A stretch of 64,000 nt of DNA from Coxiellaceae bacterium (lineage in GTDB: Bacteria > Pseudomonadota > Gammaproteobacteria > Coxiellales > Coxiellaceae), in NCBI GenBank assembly GCA_029212885.1, contig JARGPC010000009.1, positions 1-64,000 on the forward strand, given 5' to 3'. Positions 20,501 to 29,096 of this stretch are shown in pieces. Each line of letters opens with the position of its first letter. Position 1 is the stretch's first letter. Under the pieces are notes generated by a model. That model worked only from the letters and a program-made list of their open reading frames with translations. It had not been told where the DNA came from and ran no database searches. Both the position numbers and the translations under genes were made by a program.

Positions 20501-20694
20501 ATGCATATGTTAATCGTAACATGATTGGTGCTGTTGTTGGTGTGCAACCATTTGGTGGGTGTCACTTATCAGGTACCGGTCCAAAAGCGGGCGGGCCGCA
20601 TTATTTGCTGCGTTTGTGTGATGAAAAAACCGTGACTATAAACACAACGGCAGCGGGTGGTAACGCTAGCTTAATGTCTTTAGGTGATGAATAA
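17557..20694 (+). CDS. putA: Bifunctional proline dehydrogenase / P5C dehydrogenase
   Basis: Oxidises proline to glutamate in two steps, using FAD and then NAD+. The start at ATG 17557 is set by a strong GGAGGGG at 17545-17551, giving 1045 residues. This matches the short PutA type that lacks the N-terminal ribbon-helix-helix DNA-binding domain, so it should be an enzyme only and not its own repressor. The proline dehydrogenase barrel covers about 150-500 (ISVKLSALHPRY, VRLVKGAYWDTE, FATHNAYSV). The aldehyde dehydrogenase part includes ISPWNFPIAIFAG, FTGSTQTAKAI and GQRCSALR with catalytic Cys834. It sits alone upstream of the mip-like gene, with its own ribosome site. Confidence 0.97.
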   Translation: MLFDSLSLSQSSLRQKITQAYYLNETEAVDRLIDFARFDQQTSHQAGETARRLIEAVRKDGSNRSGIEAFMYHYDLSCEEGILLMCLAEALLRIPDKETENLLIEDKLTSANWEAHLGASESGFVNAATWGLSMTGKLLNDKQRGGQYMQSIWRRMLKRSGEPVIRRAVREVMKVLTQQFVVGRTIEEALSRSKKQVKQGYSYSYDMLGEAARTQADADEYFKAYQHAIEVVGRKAQQHDIFQAPGISVKLSALHPRYEFANQEVAVPYLVERLKILALSAKQHHVSLTVDAEEAYRLDISLDIIERVFADPDLKDWQGLGLAIQAYQKRCFYLIDWLTDMAKRHNKTLQVRLVKGAYWDTEVKFAQVEGYQDYPVFTRKMSTDVSYIACAKKLLAANDVIYPQFATHNAYSVAAILTLMGDDIHRYRFEFQNLQGMGKALHDTIVAKQKLNLHSRIYAPVGVHEDLLPYLVRRLLENGANSSFVNKVVDDETSIEDLIENPMDKLASYSDKHNTQIPLPADLYGKARVNSAGLDLTDLPELNTLHQGLSEAEKNSYIYDGDKDKSALIPVYSPVDKKCLVGEVHFVNQADVAQAIEKASAAFPAWTRGDLKQRAVILNKVADLFEQHRDELMFLAIREAGKTVPDAIAEIREAVDFCRYYASEGKKVLKSKNMPGPTGETNQLTMHGRGVVCCISPWNFPIAIFAGQVTAALMAGNCVLAKPAEQTSLVAMRVVELMHEAGVPKEVLHCLPGRGEDVGARLVDDERVAAVIFTGSTQTAKAIQKALANRQGAIVPLIAETGGINAMIADSSALHEQLVDDVITSAFGSAGQRCSALRVLFVQEEAADDVITMLKGAMATLKVGDPSFLNTDVGPVIDQEALDMLQSHAQRMDQKAELLHRVEVPAHLNGNFFAPCAYLLKDASQLDREVFGPILHVVRYKQAELDKTIDTINNFGYGLTFGVHSRISDVVDYIVDRVDVGNAYVNRNMIGAVVGVQPFGGCHLSGTGPKAGGPHYLLRLCDEKTVTINTTAAGGNASLMSLGDE

Positions 20695-20745
20695 GGTGTG
20701 CTACAATTTGTGCCTCACTCGTTGTGATTTAAGGAGAAACTCGAA

Positions 20746-21444
20746 ATGAAACTTGTCAAGGTAGTGGCGATTGCTACTGTTGTAGCAACTGTTAGTATGA
20801 CAGCGCAAGCGGCAGCCACCATGAAGTTAACTAATAAAACCGATAAAACCAGTTACGCGATGGGCTTGGAAACTGGAATGGCATTAAAGTCGCACCAGGC
20901 TAAAATTAATCCAGCTGCGTTTTCACAAGGGCTAACCGACGGCATTAATGGTAATAAGCCATTAATGACTAAAGCCGAGGTGACTTCAACTTTGCGCGCT
21001 TTCCAGCAAGAAAGCATTAAAAAAATGCAAAAGAAGATGGGCGAATTAGCTAAGGTTAATATGAAAGCTGGCCAAAAATATTTAGCTGCTAATAAAGCTA
21101 AATCAGGTGTTGTAACATTGCCTAACGGATTGCAGTATAAAGTGTTGACGCCAGGTAAGGGTGCTAAACCAAAAGCTAAAGATAAAGTGACTGTTAATTA
21201 TGAAGGTAAATTGATTGGTGGAAAAGTATTTGATAGCTCATATAAACGTGGTAAGCCTGCTCAATTTCCAGTAAGTGGTGTTATTCCTGGCTGGACACAG
21301 GCGCTTCAAATGATGAAAACCGGTGCTACATGGATGGTGTATATTCCACCTAATCTTGCTTACGGTGTGCGCGGTGTTCCTGGTGTTATCGGGCCAAACC
21401 AAACGCTTATTTTCAAAGTTAATTTAGTTAAAATTAATTCATAG
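20746..21444 (+). CDS. mip: Mip-like FKBP-type peptidyl-prolyl isomerase
   Basis: A periplasmic or surface peptidyl-prolyl cis-trans isomerase. The 232 residues match the Legionella Mip layout: a signal peptide (cut near AQAAA), an N-terminal dimerisation region (SYAMGLETGMALKSH...FSQGLTDGINGNKPLMT), a long Lys-rich connecting helix (residues 75-120), and a C-terminal FKBP domain with VTVNYEGKLIGGKVFDSSYKRG and IPPNLAYG. AAGGAG precedes the ATG and TACAAT at 20702-20707 may be the -10. Mip in Legionella aids infection of macrophages and amoebae; FkpA is the alternative name for the same fold. A strong terminator follows. Confidence 0.9.
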   Translation: MKLVKVVAIATVVATVSMTAQAAATMKLTNKTDKTSYAMGLETGMALKSHQAKINPAAFSQGLTDGINGNKPLMTKAEVTSTLRAFQQESIKKMQKKMGELAKVNMKAGQKYLAANKAKSGVVTLPNGLQYKVLTPGKGAKPKAKDKVTVNYEGKLIGGKVFDSSYKRGKPAQFPVSGVIPGWTQALQMMKTGATWMVYIPPNLAYGVRGVPGVIGPNQTLIFKVNLVKINS

Positions 21445-21464
21445 CAATTCTGTATTCAAGCTAT

Positions 21465-21490
21465 AAAGGGGCAGCACATGCCCCTTTTTT
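21465..21490 (+). terminator. Rho-independent terminator of the mip-like gene
   Basis: AAAGGGGCA (21465-21473) pairs with TGCCCCTTT (21479-21487) around a five-base loop, and the stem runs into a stretch of Ts. This is a classic intrinsic terminator 20 bases past the stop codon. Confidence 0.9.
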
Positions 21491-21767
21491 TTATTTTCGT
21501 TGAGCAATAGTCCTATCATAAATCTAGTTAGACCAATTGATTACTGTGGTTAGCTAAGGTAATACTTCAATATAAAATTAATCAAGCTGTTAATCATGGT
21601 CATCACTATTGATTATACTTATATTAAATAACAGTTTGAAAATATAGGATTTATTTCGCTTATTTTATCGAAAAATATTGGAACCAGTACATTCCGTGTA
21701 CTATATTGTTCTTAGTACTTTTAGGAGGCATGTGTGGGAAAGGAAATTAATGGGGAGGATCATTGAA
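21491..21767. promoter_or_regulatory. Upstream region of the pilin gene with a palindrome at a possible -10
   Basis: No coding sequence is seen here. AGTACA (21686-21691) and TGTACT (21697-21702) form a perfect palindrome around TTCCG, directly abutting TATATT (21702-21707), a possible -10; a third AGTACT follows at 21714. This could be an operator. I see no sigma-54 (-24/-12) promoter, which many pilA genes have. GGGGAGG at 21752-21758 is the ribosome site for the pilin. Confidence 0.35.
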
Positions 21768-22193
21768 ATGAGAAATTTACGAAGTAAGGGTTTCACCTTA
21801 CTAGAACTCTTGATTGCTATTGCTATTGTAGCCATCTTAGCTGCTGTTGCTATTCCATCTTATTTGCATTACATGACCAAATCACATATGAGTGAAGTGG
21901 TTTCTGCTGCAGATAGGTATAAGGTAGCCGTTGCGGAGTGCCTTGAGCAAAATGCGGGCACAGCAACCAGTTGTGATGCTGGTTCTGATGGTATACCTGC
22001 CGCCATAACAAGTGGTGCTGGTAATATCAATACAGTTGCTGTTGCGGATGGCGTTATTACTGCTACACCTAGAGCACAAAATGGGCTTGCAGCGTCAGAT
22101 ACTTATATTCTGACACCTACTTGGAGCTCAACCAACGGTACAAGTTGGGCTGCTACTGGTGGTGCATGTACAAATGATTTAGTGAATTGTTAA
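21768..22193 (+). CDS. pilA: Type IV major pilin-like protein
   Basis: This is a 141-residue prepilin from the ATG at 21768, preceded by GGGGAGG nine bases upstream. A short basic leader, MRNLRSKG, precedes the prepilin peptidase site G/FTLLE, with Glu at +5, and the hydrophobic assembly helix LLELLIAIAIVAILAAVAIPSY. The C-terminal part has a Cys pair (GGACTNDLVNC) consistent with the pilin D-loop, and another Cys pair near the middle. It lies just before pilB and pilC but is separated from them by a strong hairpin, as expected if pilin is made in excess of the machinery. PilE is an equally valid name. Confidence 0.85.
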   Translation: MRNLRSKGFTLLELLIAIAIVAILAAVAIPSYLHYMTKSHMSEVVSAADRYKVAVAECLEQNAGTATSCDAGSDGIPAAITSGAGNINTVAVADGVITATPRAQNGLAASDTYILTPTWSSTNGTSWAATGGACTNDLVNC

Positions 22194-22281
22194 TAGGTAT
22201 ATAAACTAAGGGGAGAAATGTACATAAGCTAAAGAAGACTTCAGTCTAAAGCGCGGACCTAAATCAGGGAGAAACAAGCCG

Positions 22282-22332
22282 AAGGCCCTGCTGTTATCCG
22301 GAGTGTCAGACCTGATAACAGTGGGGCCTTTT
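22282..22332 (+). terminator. Long hairpin between pilin and pilB
   Basis: CTGTTATC (22291-22298) pairs with GATAACAG (22314-22321), and AAGGCCC (22282-22288) with GGGCCTT (22324-22330), with a small mismatch between the two stems. The sequence then reads TTTT. It should terminate or attenuate pilin transcripts before pilB, whose start lies 34 bases further on. Confidence 0.7.
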
Positions 22333-22363
22333 AACATGAGCAGTATTGATAAGACGGTGATGT

Positions 22364-24070
22364 ATGCAGGATTTATTTGAACAATTGATAGCGCATCAAA
22401 TATGTAACCAAGATCAGTTGGAACAATATCATCAGGCGGCAAAAAAATCTGATGATAAATGGTTAAGCCATTTGTTGAAAGATGATTCAGTTAATTACGA
22501 TAAACTGGCAGAAATATTAAGCTCACATTTTGGTTTTCCATTGTATGACTTAGCTACATTTGATCCAGGTTATATCGTTCAAAACCTACTGGAAAGTTCA
22601 GTGGTTACAAGCCATCAAGGTTTGCCTCTTTTTGAGAGTTCACAACATATTGTATTAGCAGTTTCTGATCCCACACTGCACTCATTAGAGGAGCTTGAGT
22701 TTCTGTCTGAGAAAGATATCGAAATTGTTATAGTATCGAATCCCGCGCTATTAGCAGCAATGAGTCACGTGCAACAAGATGATATTACATCATTGTCGGA
22801 TTTAACTGATGATGAAGACGATGATTTTGATGGCTTTGACGAGTTAGATTTTAGCGCTTATCAAGAAGATGAAGGGAAAGCTAGTGAAGTCGATGTAAAT
22901 GACACGCCTGTTGTGAAGTTTGTTAATAAGATTTTATTAGATGCTATTCGTAGTAGTTCGTCTGATATACATATTGAGCCTTATGAAAAAACATATCGAG
23001 TGCGTTATCGACAAGACGGTATATTGTATGAGGTATCGCAACCCCCTTTACAATTATCGAGCGCCATTGTTGCGCGACTCAAGGTCATGTCTAATTTAGA
23101 TATTTCAGAGCGTCGTGTGCCGCAAGATGGACGTTTTAAGTTGAATTTATCTAAACAGAAATCAGTAGATTTTCGGATCAGCACTTGCCCAACGTTGTTC
23201 GGTGAGAAAGTTGTAATGCGTATATTGGATGCATCTGCGGCTTTAATTGACACGTCACACTTAGGGTTTGAAGAAAAACAGACCAAAATATATTTAAATG
23301 AAATCAAATCATCACATGGCATGATTTTAGTGACGGGCCCAACCGGTAGCGGTAAAACCGTAACGCTATATAATGGTTTAAATATACTAAATGACTCAGA
23401 GAAGAATATATCTACGATTGAAGACCCTGTTGAAATTAATGTTGAAGGTATTAATCAAGTACAAGTTAATGTTAAATCTGGTATGACGTTTGCGGGAGCA
23501 TTGAGGTCATTTTTACGTCAAGATCCAGATATTATAATGCTGGGTGAAATACGTGACCTTGAAACCGCAGAAATTGCTATAAAAGCGGCGCAAACGGGGC
23601 ACTTAGTTTTAAGTACATTGCATACAAATAGTGCGCCGGAAACGTTAACCCGGTTAGTGAATATGGGCGTTGCATCGTTTAATATAGCTAGTTCTGTTAA
23701 CTTAGTTATTGCACAGCGTTTGGTTCGAAAGCTTTGCCAAAAATGTAAAAAGAAGGTGGATGTTCCCGATAGTGCATTGGTAGAGGCTGGGTTTACGGAA
23801 GAAGAGATAAAAGAGGGCGTTGAAGTTTTTCAACCAAATGGTTGTAAAGAATGTGCGCAAGGCAAAGGCTATAAAGGCCGTATGGGCATATATGAAATGA
23901 TGCCGATCACCAATGAAATGGGGCGTTTAATTATGGATGGTGGTAACGCAATTCAAATTTTAGATCTAGCAGTATCGCAGGGCATGAATACATTGCGTAG
24001 GTCTGGATTAAATAAAGTTAAACTAGGATTGACCAGTATGGAAGAGGTTAATCGGGTGGTTACCTTATGA
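22364..24070 (+). CDS. pilB: Type IV pilus extension ATPase
   Basis: The cytoplasmic hexameric ATPase that drives pilus polymerisation. At 568 residues it is the normal PilB length. An N-terminal MshEN-like region (about 1-150) precedes the ATPase core with Walker A GPTGSGKT at 325-332, the Asp box, DPDIIMLGEIRD (Walker B) and the LSTLHTNSAPETLTRL His box. The zinc motif CQKC...CKEC is present near 460-505. The acidic stretch DDEDDDFDGFDELDF around 150 is a linker. The ATG at 22364 follows a hairpin and overlaps nothing; the stop overlaps pilC by four bases. Confidence 0.96.
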   Translation: MQDLFEQLIAHQICNQDQLEQYHQAAKKSDDKWLSHLLKDDSVNYDKLAEILSSHFGFPLYDLATFDPGYIVQNLLESSVVTSHQGLPLFESSQHIVLAVSDPTLHSLEELEFLSEKDIEIVIVSNPALLAAMSHVQQDDITSLSDLTDDEDDDFDGFDELDFSAYQEDEGKASEVDVNDTPVVKFVNKILLDAIRSSSSDIHIEPYEKTYRVRYRQDGILYEVSQPPLQLSSAIVARLKVMSNLDISERRVPQDGRFKLNLSKQKSVDFRISTCPTLFGEKVVMRILDASAALIDTSHLGFEEKQTKIYLNEIKSSHGMILVTGPTGSGKTVTLYNGLNILNDSEKNISTIEDPVEINVEGINQVQVNVKSGMTFAGALRSFLRQDPDIIMLGEIRDLETAEIAIKAAQTGHLVLSTLHTNSAPETLTRLVNMGVASFNIASSVNLVIAQRLVRKLCQKCKKKVDVPDSALVEAGFTEEEIKEGVEVFQPNGCKECAQGKGYKGRMGIYEMMPITNEMGRLIMDGGNAIQILDLAVSQGMNTLRRSGLNKVKLGLTSMEEVNRVVTL

Positions 24071-25290
24071 GTAACGGTATAAAGGTTGAGTATCATACTT
24101 TTATGTGGCGCGGAGTTAATAAGCGCGGTGTTGAGGTAAAAGGACAGTTTTATGCTGAAACACAACAGGCTGTAGAATCACAGTTATTAAATCAAGGCAT
24201 AGAAATATCTGAAATTAAGACCAAGCCCAAATGGATGGAAATAGGTGGCGCTGGTAGGATTAAAAATGATGATATCGTAATGTTTACTCGGCAAATGTCG
24301 ACCATGGTTATTTCAGGTATCCCATTAGTTCAGGCGTTAGAAATTGTAGCGGGTGGCTTAGAAAATCGTTCGATGCAAGCTGTTGTTATGACCATTCGTA
24401 ACGACGTAGCTAGTGGTACAACATTTGCTGATGCATTGAGAAAGCATCCAAAACAATTTGGTACTTTATATTTCAACTTAGTGAAGGCGGGTGAGCAATC
24501 CGGGGTGTTAGATACTGTTTTAGCGCAATTAGCATCTTATATGGAAAATGTGGCGATGATGCGGGGGCGTGTTAAAAAGGCACTATTTTATCCAGTAGTT
24601 ATGCTGGTAGTGACGTTGGGTATTTCTACCTTATTGCTAGGTTTTGTTGTGCCGCAGTTTCAGGACTTATTTGGTTCGTTTGGAGCAGAGTTGCCGTTTG
24701 CTACTCGGGTAGTAATTAACTTATCTAACTTTGTTCAAGCCTATTGGTGGATGATCATCATTGCTGTGATTGGTTTAGGCATACTGCATGTAAATGTTAA
24801 AAAGCGATCGGAACCCTATGCATTACTGTTAGATAAAATTTCATTAAAGATATTTTTATTTGGAGAGTTGAATCGAAAGTCAATTATCGCACGTTGTATG
24901 CGCACATTAGCGATAACACTAGCGGCAGGAACACCATTAGTTGAAGCGCTTGATGCGGTGGCTGATGTGGCGAGTAATCGTGTATACAGTAAAGCTATTT
25001 TACAAATAAAAGAAGATGTGACTGCGGGGCAACCAATATTTTTATCGATGAGCACAACGCGTTTGTTTCCAAATATGGTGATTCAAATGGTCAGCATTGG
25101 TGAAAAAGCGGGTGAGCTGGAGGCGATGTTAACTAAGATTGCAGATTTTTATGATGAACAAGTACAAGCAATGGTTGATGGTTTAAGTACATTAATTGAA
25201 CCTGTCATGATAGTGGTGTTAGGTACGATTATTGGCGGTTTTGTGGTGAGTATGTACCTACCTATCTTCCAGCTAGGTACAGTCATCTAG
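24067..25290 (+). CDS. pilC: Type IV pilus inner membrane platform protein
   Basis: The polytopic inner membrane protein that couples PilB and PilT to the pilus. The 407 residues contain two GspF domains: one around 70-195 (FTRQMSTMVISGIPLVQALEIV) and one around 275-400 (RCMRTLAITLAAGTPLVEALDAV). Three membrane segments are clear (VVMLVVTLGISTLLLGFVVPQF, WWMIIIAVIGLGILHV, PVMIVVLGTIIGGFVVSMYLPIF). ATGA overlap with pilB shows translational coupling. No prepilin peptidase gene (pilD) follows, unlike the usual pilBCD order. Confidence 0.95.
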   Translation: MSNGIKVEYHTFMWRGVNKRGVEVKGQFYAETQQAVESQLLNQGIEISEIKTKPKWMEIGGAGRIKNDDIVMFTRQMSTMVISGIPLVQALEIVAGGLENRSMQAVVMTIRNDVASGTTFADALRKHPKQFGTLYFNLVKAGEQSGVLDTVLAQLASYMENVAMMRGRVKKALFYPVVMLVVTLGISTLLLGFVVPQFQDLFGSFGAELPFATRVVINLSNFVQAYWWMIIIAVIGLGILHVNVKKRSEPYALLLDKISLKIFLFGELNRKSIIARCMRTLAITLAAGTPLVEALDAVADVASNRVYSKAILQIKEDVTAGQPIFLSMSTTRLFPNMVIQMVSIGEKAGELEAMLTKIADFYDEQVQAMVDGLSTLIEPVMIVVLGTIIGGFVVSMYLPIFQLGTVI

Positions 25291-25299
25291 GGGGTATGT

Positions 25300-25701
25300 A
25301 TGAAACATTTTAATGGTTTTACATTGATGGAGTTAGTAATCACAGTTGCGATTGTAGCAATATTGGCTGCTGTAGCTATTCCAAGTTTCAATAGTTATTT
25401 GTTAAAGAGTCATCGCAGTGATGCATACTCATCATTGTTGTCCATGCAGCTAGCTGAGGAGCGATATAGGGCGAGTAATACAGCGTATGGTACGTTAGCA
25501 CAGGTGTGGAATGGTGTCACGACGAGTGAAGACGGGCGTTATACCTTAGCTGTTAGCAATACTTCAGCAACAACTTATACATTGACAGCCACAGCTGTTG
25601 GCGGGCAAGCATCTGATAGCGAGGATGGCGCTTCGTGCGCAACGCTTACAATTACGTACAATGCAGGCGTGGAAACAAAAACACCAGCGGCATGTTGGTA
25701 G
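25300..25701 (+). CDS. pilE: Type IV pilin of PilE type
   Basis: This 133-residue prepilin starts nine bases after pilC. The leader MKHFNG is followed by FTLMELVITVAIVAILAAVAIPSFNSYL, the canonical cleavage site and assembly helix. The next segment, KSHRSDAYSSLLSMQLAEERYRASNTAYGTL, is typical of PilE minor pilins encoded with pilVWXY1. Two Cys residues (GASCATL and AACW) near the C-terminus could form the D-loop bond. It may be a minor pilin that initiates assembly or links the tip complex to the fibre. Confidence 0.85.
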   Translation: MKHFNGFTLMELVITVAIVAILAAVAIPSFNSYLLKSHRSDAYSSLLSMQLAEERYRASNTAYGTLAQVWNGVTTSEDGRYTLAVSNTSATTYTLTATAVGGQASDSEDGASCATLTITYNAGVETKTPAACW

Positions 25702-25711
25702 AGATAATATT

Positions 25712-26035
25712 ATGCATCAACTAAATTATGTTATTACAGAGAAACTTCAGTTATATAAATGTTATATGCCGTTTGTATTGCAGGGAGGTATATTTATTCC
25801 TACTGATGATCGTCTTGAGTTGGGGCAATCTATTGATTTAAGCGTTGAGCTACTCGGTGCTAAATACCAAGAGGTAGTGAAGGTGATATGGAAAACACCA
25901 CCCGCTGTGGTTGGCAGGTCCCGCCCAGCTGGCGTGGGATTACAGTTCGCTACAGAGCATGATGAAATTCGAAATGAAATCGAAAATCAATTGGTGGGAT
26001 ATAATCCTACTGATGTTGAACGCTACACGTTTTAG
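25712..26035 (+). CDS. PilZ domain protein
   Basis: This 107-residue protein resembles the type IV pilus PilZ protein. Its core reads LQGGIFIPTDDRLELGQSIDLSVELLG...VVKVIWKTPPAV and RSRPAGVGLQF. The RxxxR motif that binds c-di-GMP is not evident at the N-terminus, as in the true pilus PilZ proteins that act through PilB rather than by binding the nucleotide. It starts ten bases after the pilE-like gene. Its last 29 bases overlap the end of the RND pump gene on the other strand. Confidence 0.75.
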   Translation: MHQLNYVITEKLQLYKCYMPFVLQGGIFIPTDDRLELGQSIDLSVELLGAKYQEVVKVIWKTPPAVVGRSRPAGVGLQFATEHDEIRNEIENQLVGYNPTDVERYTF

Positions 26036-29000
26036 ATTCTGATAATTTTATTCTGAAAAAAATCACATACAGTACTGGTACAACAACTAAAGTTAATACG
26101 GTGGCAAAACTTAAACCAAACATGATTGTTACTGCCATGCTGGAGAAAAAAGCATCGAACAATAATGGTGCCATTCCTAAAACAGTGGTTAAGGCCGCTA
26201 GAATAACGGGCCTGGCGCGACTTAGAGAGGCATCAATAACAGCCTGCATACGATTAGGTTGAATTTTTATTTCTAAATCTATTTGTTCTAATAGTACCAC
26301 GGCATTTTTTATTAGCATTCCGGTTAAGCTTAGAAAGCCAAGCATGGCCATAAATTCAAAGGCATTGTTAGTGATCAGTAAGCCTGCTACAACACCAATT
26401 AGTGCTAGAGGTACGCATAGCCATATGATTAAAGGCTGGCGCACTCTGTTAAACATTAAAATAATGATGAAAACCATTAGAATAACAGTCATTGGAATTT
26501 TACTGAACAAAGCGACTTGAGCATCATGTGAAGATTCATACTCACCCCCCCATTCTATGTGATATCCGGAGGGTAATTTTAAGCTTTCTATTTTTGGTTG
26601 AAGTTGTTTGAATAGTGTTCCTGCTTGAATGGTGTCAGGATTGCATGAGACGGTTAAGGTTAACATTCGATTTCTACGTCTCACAATCGCATCTTGCCAA
26701 ATTGTTTTGAATGATGTAACCAATTGACCTATGGGTATAGACTTATCAAGCAACTGACTCCACACACTGATATCGTTTATATTGCTGATATTTAAACGTT
26801 CTTGATCGGGTAATCTTGAAACAATGGGGATTAAAGTATCACCTTCGCGATAAACGCCTACAACTTTTCCACCAAATGCGCTTTGTAAAGCATCGCTCAT
26901 TTCTGCTCGAGATATTCCTGTCTGGCGAGCACGGCTATCGGCATACATAGGCTTTAATATTTTAACTCGATGTCGCCAATCATCTCGGATATCAATTGCC
27001 TGTGGGTTGTTATGCATTATGTCTGTTACTTGTGTGGCGATTTCACGCAACTTTGTTGGGTCAGGACCCATTACACGCGCTTCAATTTTTGCGCCACTAC
27101 CTGGACCTAAGCGAATTTTATCGACGGTGGGCTGTGAGTCAGGGAATTTTTTTTCAATATATTGCTTGACCTGTGCGCTGATCTGATCGATTTCATGATA
27201 GTCATTAACTACTACTAAAAACTGACCATAACTCGCGTTAGATTTTTCTGGCGTATAAACCAAAGAAAATCGTAAAGCGCCAGCACCCACTATGCTGGCT
27301 ACTTTTTCAACACCTTTTATATTTTTAATATGTTGTTGGATAAGTTGCATTTCATGCGCGGTAGCGCGCAAATCGGTTCCTTGAGCTTTCCAGTAATTGA
27401 CTAAAAACAAAGGCGTAGTAGAGTCAGGAAAAAAACCTGGTTTTAATTTAGTGAATCCAAAAAGAGATAAAACTAATAACGCAATCATAACAATAATAGT
27501 GATGTATTTATGACGAATGCATGAAGTTAGAAAGCCTCGATAGCCACGATAGAGCAGGCCATTGTAAAGTACAGTTTGATTTCCTTCAGCAGATTTTTTG
27601 GCCTCTTTTTTCAGTAGCCACTCACAGAATAATGGTGCGACAGTAATGGCTAATATCCAACTAAACATTAATGAAATAAATATCACATAGAATAATGAGC
27701 GCGTGTATTCCCCTGTCGAATCTTTAGATAATCCGATGGCAGAGAAGGCTAGTATTCCAACCAAGGTGGAGCCAAATAGCGCCCACTGCGTTTGTTTGAC
27801 AGTTTCACTGGCCGCCTTTAAGACGCTAATTCCTTGTTTGGTTTTTATTAGAATCCCTTCAACTATAACAATGGCGTTATCAACCATCATACCAAGAGCA
27901 ATAATCAGTGCGCCTAATGAGATGCGTTCAAGTTGTATGCCACATAGTTTCATTACTAGTAATGTTGCAAAAACGGTTAAGAGTAAGACGACACCAATGA
28001 CGATGCCTGACCGCAAGCCCATTGAAAGTAACATGCATACTACAACGATTGCGAGTGCTTCGAGAACACTTATAACAAAACTATTAACGGAGTTTTTCAC
28101 ATAGCGCGGTTGATCATATATTGCGTGTAGCTCAACACCTATGGGGATGTTCTGCATCATATAATGAATTTTATCTTGTACAGCCTTACCAATTTTGACA
28201 ATGTTCCCACCGGATACGATAGAAATACCAATGGTAAGGGCGGGCTTGCCATCAAAGTATACTAATGCCTTAGGAACCTCTTCGAATCCACGCTTGACGC
28301 TAGCAATGCTATCTAAGTGTATTAATCGTTTGGTTTTAGGGCTATATATTAATAGGTTGCTAATCGTAGCAACGGAATCAATGGCCCCTGAAGGCTGTAT
28401 GCGGATATACTCATCACCAACACGTACCTGTCCAGAGTTAGACACTAAATTTTGTTCACGCAATGTGTTATATATGGCTTCGGTAGAAATCCCTAGCTGA
28501 GCAATTTTACTTCGAGCGATTTCCACAAAGATATTCTCTTTTTGTAGGCCGTTTATGGCAACTTTTGCTACGCCGGGAACGAGCAGCAATTGTTTTTCAA
28601 GATACTCCGAATAATCTTTGAGTTCCCTGTAGTCATAACCATCGCCAGTAATGGCATAGTACATACCATACACATCGCCAAAGTCATCATTGACCTGAGA
28701 AGTATGGGCACCTTTGGGTAACTTGGGTTGTGCATCATTTATTTTGCGACGTAATTCATCCCATACTTGTGGTAAGGTGCTTTTATCATATTTGTCTTTA
28801 ATGACTACATTTATTTCTGAATAGCCTGCCATAGACAAGGAAACAACGCGTTTTATCTGTGGTAACTGTTGTGCAGCTTTTTCAAGCTTATCTGTAACTT
28901 CTTGCTCAACCTCACGCGGTGTTGCTCCTGGGTAATCAGTTTTTACAATGGCCTCTTTGATAGTGAACTCTGGATCTTCCAGGCGGCCTAGATTGTTATA

Positions 29001-29096
29001 TGCCCAAATGCCGCCGAAGGTAATTAACAATATAAAAGACCAGCTAATCACTTTTTTAGTGATCGATAGTTTAGCTAAATCACTCAATGTGAGCAT
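26007..29096 (-). CDS. RND-family efflux pump
   Basis: A proton-driven inner membrane transporter of 1029 residues with the AcrB-like layout: an N-terminal helix (VISWSFILLITFGGIWAY), two large periplasmic loops and two sets of membrane helices. The proton relay segment near residue 404 reads GMMVDNAIVIVEG, Asp-Asn in place of the AcrB Asp-Asp pair, as in many HAE1-related pumps. C-terminal helices include MAMLGFLSLTGMLIKNAVVLLEQ. The adaptor gene overlaps its start by 17 bases, so pump and adaptor are co-translated. No TolC-type outer membrane gene lies nearby. It is the last gene of the leftward pilus operon. The substrate cannot be told from sequence. Confidence 0.93.
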   Translation of the reverse strand: MLTLSDLAKLSITKKVISWSFILLITFGGIWAYNNLGRLEDPEFTIKEAIVKTDYPGATPREVEQEVTDKLEKAAQQLPQIKRVVSLSMAGYSEINVVIKDKYDKSTLPQVWDELRRKINDAQPKLPKGAHTSQVNDDFGDVYGMYYAITGDGYDYRELKDYSEYLEKQLLLVPGVAKVAINGLQKENIFVEIARSKIAQLGISTEAIYNTLREQNLVSNSGQVRVGDEYIRIQPSGAIDSVATISNLLIYSPKTKRLIHLDSIASVKRGFEEVPKALVYFDGKPALTIGISIVSGGNIVKIGKAVQDKIHYMMQNIPIGVELHAIYDQPRYVKNSVNSFVISVLEALAIVVVCMLLSMGLRSGIVIGVVLLLTVFATLLVMKLCGIQLERISLGALIIALGMMVDNAIVIVEGILIKTKQGISVLKAASETVKQTQWALFGSTLVGILAFSAIGLSKDSTGEYTRSLFYVIFISLMFSWILAITVAPLFCEWLLKKEAKKSAEGNQTVLYNGLLYRGYRGFLTSCIRHKYITIIVMIALLVLSLFGFTKLKPGFFPDSTTPLFLVNYWKAQGTDLRATAHEMQLIQQHIKNIKGVEKVASIVGAGALRFSLVYTPEKSNASYGQFLVVVNDYHEIDQISAQVKQYIEKKFPDSQPTVDKIRLGPGSGAKIEARVMGPDPTKLREIATQVTDIMHNNPQAIDIRDDWRHRVKILKPMYADSRARQTGISRAEMSDALQSAFGGKVVGVYREGDTLIPIVSRLPDQERLNISNINDISVWSQLLDKSIPIGQLVTSFKTIWQDAIVRRRNRMLTLTVSCNPDTIQAGTLFKQLQPKIESLKLPSGYHIEWGGEYESSHDAQVALFSKIPMTVILMVFIIILMFNRVRQPLIIWLCVPLALIGVVAGLLITNNAFEFMAMLGFLSLTGMLIKNAVVLLEQIDLEIKIQPNRMQAVIDASLSRARPVILAALTTVLGMAPLLFDAFFSSMAVTIMFGLSFATVLTLVVVPVLYVIFFRIKLSESKTCSVQHQ

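Noticed and set aside
21491-21767. Sigma-54 promoter for the pilin gene
   Set aside because: I found no TGGCAC-N5-TTGCA-like pair before the pilin start.
25598-25711. Upstream extension of the PilZ gene into the pilE-like gene
   Set aside because: It would overlap pilE in another frame; the ATG at 25712 starts at the conserved part.
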